Shown: positions 6,506 to 14,355, numbered from the stretch's first letter. The stretch: 25,448 bases of DNA from an uncultured Dehalococcoidia bacterium (GCA_913052045.1 CAJXDJ010000001.1:1-25448), one strand, 5' to 3'. Made by a program: numbers and translations. The notes: generated by a model not told the origin, from the letters alone.

Positions 6506-7903
6506 TTGACCACTACCACAACATGTAGTAACATGTGGCGAACTATGGAGAAGCATGGTTGTAGGCACTGCGGGTATCAATTTTTTCCCCGTGTAGAAAA
6601 TCCTAAAAAATGCGGGAACTGCCAGAGGCCATATCCCCTGATCCCACGAGATATGACAGAACAATCGGTTACTAAGGAAATACACATGATTTCAGGATTA
6701 ACAAAATTAGACCAAGGGAGTATCACCTCTCCCAGTGGATTTACAGCAGGATCAACGTTCGTCGGACTCAAAACTTACGCAGAAGATAAACTAGACCTCG
6801 GTATCTTAATGTCTGTTTCTCCATGCTCTGTAGCTGGATTCTACACTCTAAACCAACTCAAATCTCACTCTGTCACCCTAGATCAAGAACGAACTATTAA
6901 CGGTCGTGCTCAGGCTTTAATCGTCAATAGTGGTATAGCAAACGCATGCGTTGGACATCAAGGATACATAGACGCAAGCCATATCACTGAAAAGGTTTCA
7001 GAGCACTTGGGCCTAGATAAAGACGACGTTCTTATATGTAGTACAGGACTAATAGGAGTAGAACTCCCGGTATCTTTGATCAAGGCAGGGATCGACTGCA
7101 TAGTACAAAAAGAAGATGGAGGCCACGACCTTGCCCGGGCAATCATTACAACAGATACACGAACTAAAGAGATAGCTTTTAGCTTCAAGCATGAAGAGAA
7201 AACTATAACGATTGGAGGAGTTTGTAAGGGATCTGGAATGATTCATCCGAATATGGCTACAATGTTGGCTTTCATTACCACGGATGCAACTATTTCGCCA
7301 GGGCTCCTAAAAACAATGGCCAATAAATCTGTAGATCAATCTTTCAATATGATTACGATAGACGGAGACTCAAGCACAAACGATACGGTACTCGTATTTG
7401 CAAACGGAGAATCCGGTTGCCCCGAAATCTTGGAGGAATCGCCAGACCAGTCCCTACTTCAAGCAGCATTAGACCAAGTTTGCACATTCTTAGCTAAAGA
7501 AATTGTAAGAGATGGGGAAGGCGCCAATAAAATAATCGAAGTTAAGGTTGAAGGTGCTAATTCGAGAGAAGAAGCCCGTAGCGGAGCAATCACTATAGCA
7601 AGCTCCACTTTAGTAAAGACCGCCATACACGGTAATGATCCCAATTGGGGCAGGATAGTTGCCGCTCTAGGTCGGAGTAAATGCCATATCATAGAGGAAA
7701 AAATAGCTCTCTACATAAACAATATATGCATAATGGAAGCTGGCATTCCTACACCTTTTCCCAGAGACTCAGTCGTAGCTATCATGTCTGGAGCAGAGGT
7801 GGCAATCCGACTTAATCTAAACTTAGGCAGTGAAACCGCTACGGCCTGGGGCTGTAACTTAAGTGAAGAATACGTCACATTCAACTCTGCCTACACTACG
7901 TAA
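6506..7903 (+). CDS. argJ: ArgJ glutamate N-acetyltransferase/amino-acid acetyltransferase with an in-frame N-terminal zinc-ribbon segment
   Basis: ArgJ recycles the acetyl group from N-acetylornithine to glutamate and may also acetylate glutamate with acetyl-CoA. The oxyanion motif STGLIG (179-184) and the self-cleavage site in KGSGMIHPNMATML (nucleophile Thr252 of the full frame) are intact, and the C-terminus is the usual EEYV...NSAY type. Classic ArgJ homology begins only at residue 61 (MISGLTKLDQGSI). The ATG there (6686) has AAGGA 7 bases upstream and alone would give a normal 405-residue ArgJ. The frame is nevertheless open through 60 further codons that carry a CxxC-x13-CxxC zinc ribbon, with possible starts at TTG 6506, ATG 6533 or ATG 6545, none with a good Shine-Dalgarno. 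Either a fusion or two nested products is possible. argB follows after 8 bases. Confidence 0.9.
   Translation: MTTTTTCSNMWRTMEKHGCRHCGYQFFPRVENPKKCGNCQRPYPLIPRDMTEQSVTKEIHMISGLTKLDQGSITSPSGFTAGSTFVGLKTYAEDKLDLGILMSVSPCSVAGFYTLNQLKSHSVTLDQERTINGRAQALIVNSGIANACVGHQGYIDASHITEKVSEHLGLDKDDVLICSTGLIGVELPVSLIKAGIDCIVQKEDGGHDLARAIITTDTRTKEIAFSFKHEEKTITIGGVCKGSGMIHPNMATMLAFITTDATISPGLLKTMANKSVDQSFNMITIDGDSSTNDTVLVFANGESGCPEILEESPDQSLLQAALDQVCTFLAKEIVRDGEGANKIIEVKVEGANSREEARSGAITIASSTLVKTAIHGNDPNWGRIVAALGRSKCHIIEEKIALYINNICIMEAGIPTPFPRDSVVAIMSGAEVAIRLNLNLGSETATAWGCNLSEEYVTFNSAYTT
6521..6536. repeat. pair of palindromic hexamers ahead of argJ
   Basis: ACATGT occurs at 6521-6526 and again at 6531-6536. 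Each copy is its own reverse complement, and the centres are 10 bases apart, one turn of the helix. It lies between the F420 reductase and arginine promoters' region and within the first codons of the longest argJ frame. It looks operator-like but could be chance. Confidence 0.3.
6545..6625 (+). other. zinc-ribbon domain encoded in frame upstream of ArgJ
   Basis: From ATG 6545 the frame reads a compact four-cysteine ribbon: Cys19-x2-Cys22 and Cys36-x2-Cys39 (numbered from 6506), with FFPR and NPKKCGNCQRPYP between and after. Small stand-alone ribbons of this pattern (CxxCG...PR...P..CPxC) are common in archaea and Chloroflexota. No stop codon separates it from ArgJ. The metal-site spacing makes it very likely to be translated. 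Confidence 0.65.
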
Positions 7904-7911
7904 ACTATCAG

Positions 7912-8709
7912 ATGAACAAAGTGAATGGTCCTATTGTTGTGAAGATAGGTGGTAGCACACTTGGAACGCACGACACAACACTTCAAGATTTGGCTGGTTT
8001 GCAAAAGGAAGGCTATCCAATTGTAACTGTCCATGGCGGCGGCAAAGTGATTAGCCAGTGGATGGAACGACAGGGTGTTTTGCCTCATTTTGTTCGTGGT
8101 AACCGTGTAACCGACTCGCAAAGTTTAGATATAGTGATAGCAGTTCTCACGGGCCTAATAAACAAACAATTAGTAGCCTCTCTCCTTTCGCTCAAAGCAA
8201 AGGTGATAGGAATCAGCGGAGTTGATGGAGGTATACTCGAATGCAAATTGTCCGAAACTTCGGAATTGGGACTTGTCGGTGAGGTAACCTCGGTAGATCC
8301 ATTGGCACTGGAGACACTAATGGCCAAAGGGTTCATGCCTCTAATGGCGCCAATCGGATTCCATGCTAACGATAATTCTAAATTATCAGGTTCCTTGCTA
8401 AACATCAACGGAGACTCTGTGACTGGAGACGTGGCCAGAAGTCTAAATGCCTCTAGATTAATTTTTCTTACTGATGTGGCGGGAGTTATGGATAACTCGG
8501 GACGATTGATTCCGCGTCTAAGCAGACGACAAGCTCGGATGTTAATCGAATCGGGTGTTGTTAAGGGTGGCATGATTCCGAAACTAGAAGCTTGCCTAAA
8601 AGCATCACAAAGTTTATCCCATGCGAATATAATAGATGGAAGAAAGCAAGGAGCACTCCGACAATGTATAGAAGGAGCAACTTTAGGCACTAGAATTGAA
8701 TTGAATTGA
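7912..8709 (+). CDS. argB: acetylglutamate kinase
   Basis: ArgB phosphorylates N-acetylglutamate, the second step of arginine synthesis. The amino-acid-kinase fold is clear: KIGGS with Lys11, the glycine-rich VHGGG (40-44), GNRVTD (63-68) for acetylglutamate, NINGDS (164-169), FLTDVAGV with Asp188, and GGMIPKL with Lys224. At 265 residues it begins directly before the first beta strand. It therefore lacks the N-terminal helix seen in arginine-inhibited hexameric enzymes and resembles the short arginine-insensitive E. coli type. The ATG at 7912 follows argJ by 8 bases, so the two are co-transcribed. The end of the gene has a small TTGAA-TTGAA repeat. A gap of 82 bases without features follows. 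Confidence 0.95.
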   Translation: MNKVNGPIVVKIGGSTLGTHDTTLQDLAGLQKEGYPIVTVHGGGKVISQWMERQGVLPHFVRGNRVTDSQSLDIVIAVLTGLINKQLVASLLSLKAKVIGISGVDGGILECKLSETSELGLVGEVTSVDPLALETLMAKGFMPLMAPIGFHANDNSKLSGSLLNINGDSVTGDVARSLNASRLIFLTDVAGVMDNSGRLIPRLSRRQARMLIESGVVKGGMIPKLEACLKASQSLSHANIIDGRKQGALRQCIEGATLGTRIELN

Positions 8710-8791
8710 ATAAAGTCTCTATTAGTTCATTAAACTACGTTTTCTTTCAAAAATATTCCGTAAGTATTCAACTTGAACCCCAAACAAAGCT

Positions 8792-9529
8792 ATGAACCAC
8801 ATCAATGCACAACAAAACATTATCTTGAATGGATGTTTCAATTTTCGCGATCTTGGCGGTTATAGAACATACGACGGCAAAACTACACGATTCAACAAGA
8901 TTTTCCGTAGCGATGAACTCCATAACCTCACAACGAGAGATATATCACATCTAACGGCAGTTCTGGATATAAAGGCTATTATAGATCTTAGAAATCCATC
9001 GGAAATTAGAAAGTTTCAAATGGAAAATTTGCGCGCCCATGGTATCAGCTACTTCAAGATACCACTAGTGGGAGATGAGACTTGGCAGAATACGCCTCCG
9101 AATCTTATAGAATCATATCTTTCTATCTTACAGAATCGTACATCCGCACATCAGATTGGGAAAGTCGTCGAAATTATAGCCAAAAATATTCATCACTCGA
9201 GTCTATTTTTCTGCGTGGCAGGAAAAGATAGAACCGGTATAGTAGCAGCCGTGGTTCTCGGCCTATTAAATGTAACTAATCGAGACATCGTTAGTGACTA
9301 CGCTTTATCCAGGGGCCCATGGAAGTCACTGAAGGAGAAGATGCTATCCGATCCATTCAGAGCTCAATTAATAAGTACCCTGCCTAAGGATTTCCTGGTG
9401 GTAAGAGAATCTTTCATGACAGAAACCCTTCGAATCCTATCCAAAACCCATGGTTCTATTCATCAATATGCCAGATCCCTTGTAACCAACTCAACGTTCT
9501 TACGTATACGGGAGGCTTTAGTCTTATGA
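8792..9529 (+). CDS. tyrosine/dual-specificity protein phosphatase-like protein (Y_phosphatase3 family)
   Basis: The 245-residue protein carries the family's N-terminal NFRDLGGYRT (17-26) and FRSDELHNLT (38-47) motifs and the catalytic P-loop CVAGKDRTG, with nucleophile Cys141 and phosphate-binding Arg147 in the correct Cx5R spacing. Usual members have His before the cysteine; here it is Phe (FFCVAGKDRTG), which could alter the cysteine pKa. No signal peptide or membrane segment is seen, so it should be cytosolic. It lies between argB and argD in the same direction, with gaps of 82 and 86 bases, and has only a weak ribosome site. A link to arginine metabolism is suggested by position alone; phosphatases of this family act on phosphotyrosine, phosphoinositides or small phosphoesters, and the substrate here is unknown. 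Confidence 0.85.
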   Translation: MNHINAQQNIILNGCFNFRDLGGYRTYDGKTTRFNKIFRSDELHNLTTRDISHLTAVLDIKAIIDLRNPSEIRKFQMENLRAHGISYFKIPLVGDETWQNTPPNLIESYLSILQNRTSAHQIGKVVEIIAKNIHHSSLFFCVAGKDRTGIVAAVVLGLLNVTNRDIVSDYALSRGPWKSLKEKMLSDPFRAQLISTLPKDFLVVRESFMTETLRILSKTHGSIHQYARSLVTNSTFLRIREALVL

Positions 9530-9551
9530 ATAACCTCGGTTTTTATACCCT

Positions 9552-9580
9552 TTGATTGGACATTAACCCAACAACATAAT
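9552..9580 (+). promoter_or_regulatory. putative promoter of argD
   Basis: TTGATT (9552-9557), a 17-base spacer and CATAAT (9575-9580) form a plausible sigma-70 promoter with a start near 9587. That is 29 bases before the argD GTG. The same hexamer pair with the same spacing stands before the amidohydrolase gene. Confidence 0.45.
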
Positions 9581-9615
9581 ATAGTGAAAATTCCATCGTA
9601 AATAGAGAGGATAAA

Positions 9616-10800
9616 GTGAGCTCAGACTGGATTAACTTAGAGAAAAAATATTACGCCCAGACTGTACGCAGACAACCAATAGTGATCATACGTGGAAAAG
9701 GGTCGACGGTCTGGGATGTCGATGGCAAGGAATACTTGGATTTTACAGCTGGCTGGGCGGTATGTAACATTGGACACAATCACCCCACCATCGTCGAGGC
9801 TATCCAAGAGCAATCTCTGCAACTCATCCAAACCTCAAATGCGTACTATACAATACCTCAGCTAAAACTAGCCGAAATTCTAATCAAAAACTCCTGCTTA
9901 GACAGAATATTCCTTTGCCATAGTGGATTAGAAGCCAATGAAGGCGCTATAAAATTGGCACGGCGTTATGGGATGACAAAACGAGATGGAGCGTATGAAA
10001 TAATAACAGCTTTAAACTCTTTCCATGGGCGAAGCCTAACCACAATGGCGGCAACTGGCCAACCCCACTACCAAGAAAAATTCAAGCCGTTACCGAGCGG
10101 TTTCGTTCACGTAGAATTTAACGATCTGTCAGCGATTATGGAGGCAACAAACGACAAAACAGCCGCTGTGTTCCTGGAACCTATACAGGGGGAGGGCGGA
10201 GTAAACATACCATCAGACGACTATCTAAAAAATGTCCAAACCTGGTGCAGGCAACACAATATACTCTTCATGGTAGATGAGGTACAAACCGGTATGGGCC
10301 GTCTTGGCAGCTTATTCGGATATCAAGAATTCGGCCTACAACCAGATGTTATGACTTTGGCAAAGGGTCTCGGAGGCGGGGTGCCTATTGGAGCTTTTAT
10401 GTCAACAAACAATGCAATGTCGTTGACGTACGGTGATCATGGATCAACATTTGGAGGCAACCCCCTTACCTCTGCAGCAGCATACGCTGTAACCAAACAC
10501 ATAATAAATAATGATTTAGCGGCTAACGCACGGACCATGGGCAATTATCTAATGAATTTATTAGAAAGCCTTAAATCCAGATTTCCTTTCATTACTGAAA
10601 TCAGAGGCAGAGGGCTTTTAATTGCCATAGAGTTTGACGACGATATATCAGCTAGAGTCTTAGAGAAAACAAACGATGCCGGTATCTTATTAAATGCGGT
10701 TAAGCCCAATGCCCTACGGCTAATGCCTGCACTAAACATCACTACCGAAGAAATTACCCAGGGGATCGAAAGAATCGAGAAGGCTCTAACTCAACTATGA
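9616..10800 (+). CDS. argD: acetylornithine aminotransferase
   Basis: ArgD is a PLP enzyme (class III aminotransferase) that converts N-acetylglutamate semialdehyde to N-acetylornithine. The 394 residues include the PLP-phosphate region CHSGLEANEGA (101-111), SFHGRS (135-140), EPIQGEGG (188-195), the pyridine-nitrogen Asp221 in DEVQTGMGR, and the Schiff-base Lys250 in LAKGLGGGVPIGA. The GTG start at 9616 is supported by GAGAGGA 4-5 bases upstream. argG follows after 12 bases. Where most ArgD proteins have N-S-G-A-E-A-N-E, this one has H-S-G-L-E-A-N-E, a mild change. LysJ or ornithine aminotransferase activity cannot be excluded by sequence alone, but the arginine cluster makes ArgD the sound call. 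Confidence 0.94.
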   Translation: MSSDWINLEKKYYAQTVRRQPIVIIRGKGSTVWDVDGKEYLDFTAGWAVCNIGHNHPTIVEAIQEQSLQLIQTSNAYYTIPQLKLAEILIKNSCLDRIFLCHSGLEANEGAIKLARRYGMTKRDGAYEIITALNSFHGRSLTTMAATGQPHYQEKFKPLPSGFVHVEFNDLSAIMEATNDKTAAVFLEPIQGEGGVNIPSDDYLKNVQTWCRQHNILFMVDEVQTGMGRLGSLFGYQEFGLQPDVMTLAKGLGGGVPIGAFMSTNNAMSLTYGDHGSTFGGNPLTSAAAYAVTKHIINNDLAANARTMGNYLMNLLESLKSRFPFITEIRGRGLLIAIEFDDDISARVLEKTNDAGILLNAVKPNALRLMPALNITTEEITQGIERIEKALTQL

Positions 10801-10812
10801 CCGGAGTAAAAA

Positions 10813-12009
10813 TTGGATAAGGAAACGATCATATTAGCCTACAGCGGAGGATTAGATACCTCAGTCTGCGTACGCTGGCTGCAAGAACATCATAATGCCA
10901 AAGTTATAACTTTGACCGCGGACCTTGGTATGGTGGATCTAGAATCCGTTAAATCAAAGGCACTGCAAATCGGTGCCAGTGAGGCCTTAGTAATAGATGG
11001 GCGCAGAGAATTCGTCGAAAACTTCGTATTTCCAGCTCTCAAAGCTGGTGCAATCTACGAAGAACGTTATCCCTTAGCTACAGCCCTCGGCAGACCACTA
11101 ATAGCAAAATATATGACCGAGGCAGCAATTAGATTCGGGGCCACATCATTAGCACATGGCTGCACAGGGAAAGGCAACGATCAGGTCAGGATGGATGTAA
11201 GTGTTGGAGCCTTGGCTCCAGACTTAAAGGTAATTGCGCCAGTGAGAGAGTGGGGCTGGTCAAGAGACGAAGAAATAGAATATGCTCTACAACATAACAT
11301 CCCAGTTGAAGTAAAGAAGAGCAGATTTTCGGTAGACGAAAACCTCTGGGGTCGTAGCGTAGAAGCAGGTGAACTCGAAGATCCCTGGGAAGAACCTCCA
11401 GAAGAAGCTTATGCCTGGACACGACCAATATCCAGTACACCAGATGATCCAGTCTATATAGAGATAGGATTTGTCAAAGGCACCCCTACATCAATAGACG
11501 GCGAAGATATGACCGCCATCGATCTGGTAGACCACCTTAACTTTATCGCCGGAGAACACGGAATAGGACGAATCGACCATATGGAAAATCGCCTAGTGGG
11601 CATAAAATCCCGAGAGGTATATGAAGCTCCCGCCGGATTAACCCTTTTCACAGCACACAAATCCTTGGAAAGTCTTACATTAAGCAAAAATCAATCCCGC
11701 ATGAAACAACTAATAGCTCAGGAGTACGCGGACGTGGTTTATAATGGACTTTGGTACTCAGCTCACCGACGGGATATGGATGCTTACGTGGAAAGCACTC
11801 AACAAAATGTGACTGGATCTGTTCGCGTGAAGTTATACAAAGGTAACTGCATCGTGGTGGGGCTCAAATCCCCAAGAGCATTATACAGTCGGACACTCGC
11901 AACATACGAACGAGGAGATACCTTCGACCACAGGGCGTCGGAAGGATTCATATCTATCTTTGGTTTGCCAATTAGAACCGAAACGAGAAAACATAAGGAG
12001 AAAGAATAG
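10813..12009 (+). CDS. argG: argininosuccinate synthase
   Basis: ArgG joins citrulline and aspartate at the cost of ATP to argininosuccinate. The N-type PP-loop SGGLDTS (11-17) and the conserved HGCTGKGNDQVR, RFSVDENLWGRS and ESLTL blocks are present across a typical 398 residues. The start is TTG at 10813, supported by CCGGAG (10801-10806) 6 bases upstream; the conserved AYSGGLDTS then begins at residue 9, as in other ArgG proteins. It follows argD by 12 bases and so belongs to the same transcript. It is separated from argH by 94 bases full of inverted repeats. No argF for citrulline supply is in the window. Confidence 0.96.
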   Translation: MDKETIILAYSGGLDTSVCVRWLQEHHNAKVITLTADLGMVDLESVKSKALQIGASEALVIDGRREFVENFVFPALKAGAIYEERYPLATALGRPLIAKYMTEAAIRFGATSLAHGCTGKGNDQVRMDVSVGALAPDLKVIAPVREWGWSRDEEIEYALQHNIPVEVKKSRFSVDENLWGRSVEAGELEDPWEEPPEEAYAWTRPISSTPDDPVYIEIGFVKGTPTSIDGEDMTAIDLVDHLNFIAGEHGIGRIDHMENRLVGIKSREVYEAPAGLTLFTAHKSLESLTLSKNQSRMKQLIAQEYADVVYNGLWYSAHRRDMDAYVESTQQNVTGSVRVKLYKGNCIVVGLKSPRALYSRTLATYERGDTFDHRASEGFISIFGLPIRTETRKHKEKE

Positions 12010-12019
12010 CTCTAAGAAA

Positions 12020-12036
12020 CATATGTCTATCATATG
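12020..12036. repeat. pair of CATATG palindromes after argG
   Basis: CATATG occurs at 12020-12025 and 12031-12036, centres 11 bases apart, about one helical turn. The second copy overlaps the left arm of the longer inverted repeat at 12032-12064. Operator-like, function unknown. Confidence 0.3.
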
Positions 12037-12064
12037 CTGACCGTGACTATTACGAACAGCATAT
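12032..12064. repeat. perfect 8-bp inverted repeat in the argG-argH gap
   Basis: ATATGCTG (12032-12039) and CAGCATAT (12057-12064) are exact reverse complements with a 17-base loop. Neither strand shows a U-run after it, so a simple terminator is unlikely. It may be an operator or an RNA structure in the argH leader. Confidence 0.4.
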
Positions 12065-12072
12065 ACCATTGA

Positions 12073-12093
12073 CTATAACCAACAGAGTTATAG
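12073..12093. repeat. perfect 7-bp inverted repeat immediately before argH
   Basis: CTATAAC (12073-12079) and GTTATAG (12087-12093) pair exactly around a 7-base loop, ending 10 bases before the argH GTG. In mRNA this hairpin would occupy the place of the Shine-Dalgarno, so it could influence argH translation. Confidence 0.4.
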
Positions 12094-12103
12094 AAGTTTA
12101 GCC

Positions 12104-13450
12104 GTGAACAAAGATATTTCAAACTACACAGTTTCCATCCAGTACGACAGGCGACTGTATCAGGAAGACATACTTGCTTCAAAAGTTCATTCAAAAATGC
12201 TGGCTAAACAAGGAATTATTCCGAAACGTGACTCCGAGATAATTTGCGAGGGGCTCGATGTAATTAGCAACGAAATCCAGAATGAAACGTTTCCGTGGAA
12301 ATCCGAGTTGGAAGACATCCACATGAACATTGAGGCACGGCTGAAGGAGAAAGTTGGAAGTCTGGCCGGAAAGCTACATACGGCACGCTCCCGCAACGAT
12401 CAAGTAGCGACAGATATGCGAATGTTCTGCAAAAAATCATGTATACAAAGTCTGGAATTGCTCACTTCCCTCCAAAGTTGCATTTTGAATAGGGCAGAGG
12501 AACATAGTGGCCTGATAATGTCAGGCTACACACACCTACAAAAAGCTCAACCTGTCCTCTTTGCACATCACATGCTTGCCTACTTTCAAATGCTAGAGAG
12601 AGATAAACTTCGATTCCGTGGATGTTATGATACTTCCGACGTTCTTCCCCTGGGGAGCGGAGCACTCGGAGGAGTCCCTTATCCTATTGACAGATCATTT
12701 GTGGCCTCAAAGCTAGGGTTCAAAAGAATCAGCGCTAACAGCATGGATGCTGTGTCCGATAGAGATTACCTGATAGAATATCAACTGGCTGCCTCAATAT
12801 GTATGATGCACCTATCCAGATTGGCGGAAGAACTAATCTTATGGTCGTCACAAGAATTCGGATACATAACTCTAGATGCTACTCACACTACCGGGAGTAG
12901 TATCATGCCTCAGAAACGCAATCCGGACTACGCAGAAATTGCGAGGGGCAAAACAGGCCGAGTCTACGGTAATTTGATATCAATACTCACGACGCTAAAG
13001 GGTCTGCCTCTCACCTACAACAGGGACATGCAGGAGGATAAGGAAGGTCATTTCGATTCCGTTGATACTCTTAACCAAACTCTGAGAGTGTTCTGCGCCA
13101 TGATAGGAAATATGACAGTCAACGCCGACAAAATAACCAGGGCTGCTGAAACCGGTCAAATGTTGGCGACCGATGTCGCTGATTATTTAGTTTCTAAGGG
13201 TCTCCCGTTTAGAGAAGCACATACAATAGTAAGCAAAATCTGCGATTACGCCCGGGACAACAAAAAGGAAGTCCATTCCTTATCACTCAAAGAATATAAA
13301 AAGTTTTCACAGACGTTTGACGGTGACGTACTTCTGATTAATCTAAAAAGTTCCGTGGAATCTAGGGATGTCGTTGGAGGCACAGCACCTAACAGAGTAA
13401 GTAACGCTATAAAGGAAGCAAGACAACAACTAGAGGTGTCCGATGAGTAA
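12104..13450 (+). CDS. argH: argininosuccinate lyase
   Basis: ArgH splits argininosuccinate to arginine and fumarate, the last step of the pathway. The fumarase/aspartase-superfamily signature GSSIMPQKRNPD is at 264-275 with the catalytic Ser266 in the mobile loop. TARSRNDQ (93-100) and YTHLQKAQP with His144 are also intact. The 448 residues are slightly short: the usual N-terminal WGGRF and the next dozen residues are missing, and the protein enters the family at SIQYDRRLYQEDI. The frame upstream is open only to a stop at 12044 and encodes nothing like WGGRF. The GTG start at 12104 has no clear Shine-Dalgarno and follows a hairpin. The gene overlaps rpe by 8 bases at its 3' end. Confidence 0.94.
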   Translation: MNKDISNYTVSIQYDRRLYQEDILASKVHSKMLAKQGIIPKRDSEIICEGLDVISNEIQNETFPWKSELEDIHMNIEARLKEKVGSLAGKLHTARSRNDQVATDMRMFCKKSCIQSLELLTSLQSCILNRAEEHSGLIMSGYTHLQKAQPVLFAHHMLAYFQMLERDKLRFRGCYDTSDVLPLGSGALGGVPYPIDRSFVASKLGFKRISANSMDAVSDRDYLIEYQLAASICMMHLSRLAEELILWSSQEFGYITLDATHTTGSSIMPQKRNPDYAEIARGKTGRVYGNLISILTTLKGLPLTYNRDMQEDKEGHFDSVDTLNQTLRVFCAMIGNMTVNADKITRAAETGQMLATDVADYLVSKGLPFREAHTIVSKICDYARDNKKEVHSLSLKEYKKFSQTFDGDVLLINLKSSVESRDVVGGTAPNRVSNAIKEARQQLEVSDE

Positions 13451-14123
13451 TACACCGATCAAGATAGCGCCTTCGATTTTATCTGGAGACTTCTCACGCC
13501 TGGGAGACCAAGTCCGTGAAGCCACTGCTGCAGGCGCAAACTATATTCATTTAGATGTAATGGACGGACGATATGTACCAAATCTAACATTCGGATCTGT
13601 GGTGATAGAGAATCTAAACGAATACACAAATTTGCCACTGGATGCACATTTAATGGTCGTAGACCCAGATCGTCACGTCAACAACTTCATCAAGGCGGGA
13701 GTGCATCATATAACAGTTCATGTCGAGGCCGCCAATCACCTGCACAGTATAATATACGGAATCAAGGAAGCCGGACTAAAAGCAGGTGTTGCTCTAAACC
13801 CGTCTACCCCCATTTCTGCAATCGAAGAGATATTGCCCTTTATTGACATCGCGCTGATATTGACAGTTAATCCTGGTTTTTCTGGTCAAACCCTTATTCC
13901 TTCGGCACTCAATAAGGCCACAAAACTTAAGAACATCATACAAGAAAAGGGTTATACCGTTGAAATAGAAGTAGACGGAGGAGTTAATCCCGAAACTGCA
14001 GCTATGGTGGCTAAGTCAGGAGCAGATACCGTAGTAGCAGGTTCCGCTATATTCAACAACAAAGTATCAATAAGTCAAGCTATGAATAACCTCAGGTCAA
14101 AACTGCAGGAGCCATTTAACTAG
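13443..14123 (+). CDS. rpe: ribulose-phosphate 3-epimerase
   Basis: Rpe interconverts ribulose-5-phosphate and xylulose-5-phosphate in the pentose phosphate and Calvin-type pathways. This TIM-barrel protein of 226 residues shows APSILSGDF (9-17), the metal ligands His36 and Asp38 in HLDVMDG, His69 in DAHLMV and Asp178 in EVDGGVN, TVNPGFSGQ (141-149), and the phosphate-binding GGVN and AGSAIF. The ATG at 13443 lies inside the end of argH with an 8-base overlap, and GAGGTG precedes it, so translation is probably coupled to argH. The 3' end overlaps convergent rpmB by 8 bases (14116-14123). In Bacillus, rpe also lies beside rpmB, yloV and recG. Confidence 0.95.
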   Translation: MSNTPIKIAPSILSGDFSRLGDQVREATAAGANYIHLDVMDGRYVPNLTFGSVVIENLNEYTNLPLDAHLMVVDPDRHVNNFIKAGVHHITVHVEAANHLHSIIYGIKEAGLKAGVALNPSTPISAIEEILPFIDIALILTVNPGFSGQTLIPSALNKATKLKNIIQEKGYTVEIEVDGGVNPETAAMVAKSGADTVVAGSAIFNNKVSISQAMNNLRSKLQEPFN

Positions 14124-14310
14124 TTAGCGCTTTTGAAGTTTTATGCGTCGTCCTTAGACAACGAGTGCATATCTTAACTCTTTGATAAACTCCGTTTACC
14201 TGAATAGTCAGCTTTTGAATATTCGGCAGGAAACGAGTTTTTGTATGTCTCTTGGAATGGCTGACATTGTTACCAGCCATGCCCTTTTTGTCACAGAACT
14301 CGCACTTCAT
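14116..14310 (-). CDS. rpmB: 50S ribosomal protein L28, zinc-binding form
   Basis: This 64-residue structural protein of the large subunit has the L28 hallmarks GNNVSHSKRHTKTRFLPNIQ (13-32) and VKICTRCLRT (45-54). Cysteines at 3, 6, 48 and 51 form the two CxxC pairs of the zinc-containing C+ version. The ATG at 14310 has AGAGGGAG about 5 bases upstream, a strong ribosome site. It is transcribed against its neighbours, with a shared upstream region of about 95 bases facing the FakA-like gene. Length is normal for the short form. Confidence 0.95.
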   Translation of the reverse strand: MKCEFCDKKGMAGNNVSHSKRHTKTRFLPNIQKLTIQVNGVYQRVKICTRCLRTTHKTSKALTS

Positions 14311-14325
14311 GGATGCTCCCTCTAA

Positions 14326-14355
14326 TTGACCCTACTTTCACTATTAGCTTAGAAT
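14326..14355 (+). promoter_or_regulatory. putative promoter of the FakA/YloV-like gene
   Basis: TTGACC (14326-14331), an 18-base spacer and TAGAAT (14350-14355) match the sigma-70 consensus at five of six positions in each box. The predicted start near 14362 is about 32 bases before the Shine-Dalgarno AAGGAG (14394-14399). That supports translation beginning upstream of the first TTG at 14481. Confidence 0.55.

Noticed and set aside
8085..8690. A 201-codon minus-strand frame opposite argB
   Set aside because: It lies wholly within argB, whose kinase motifs are intact, and shows no recognisable protein features.
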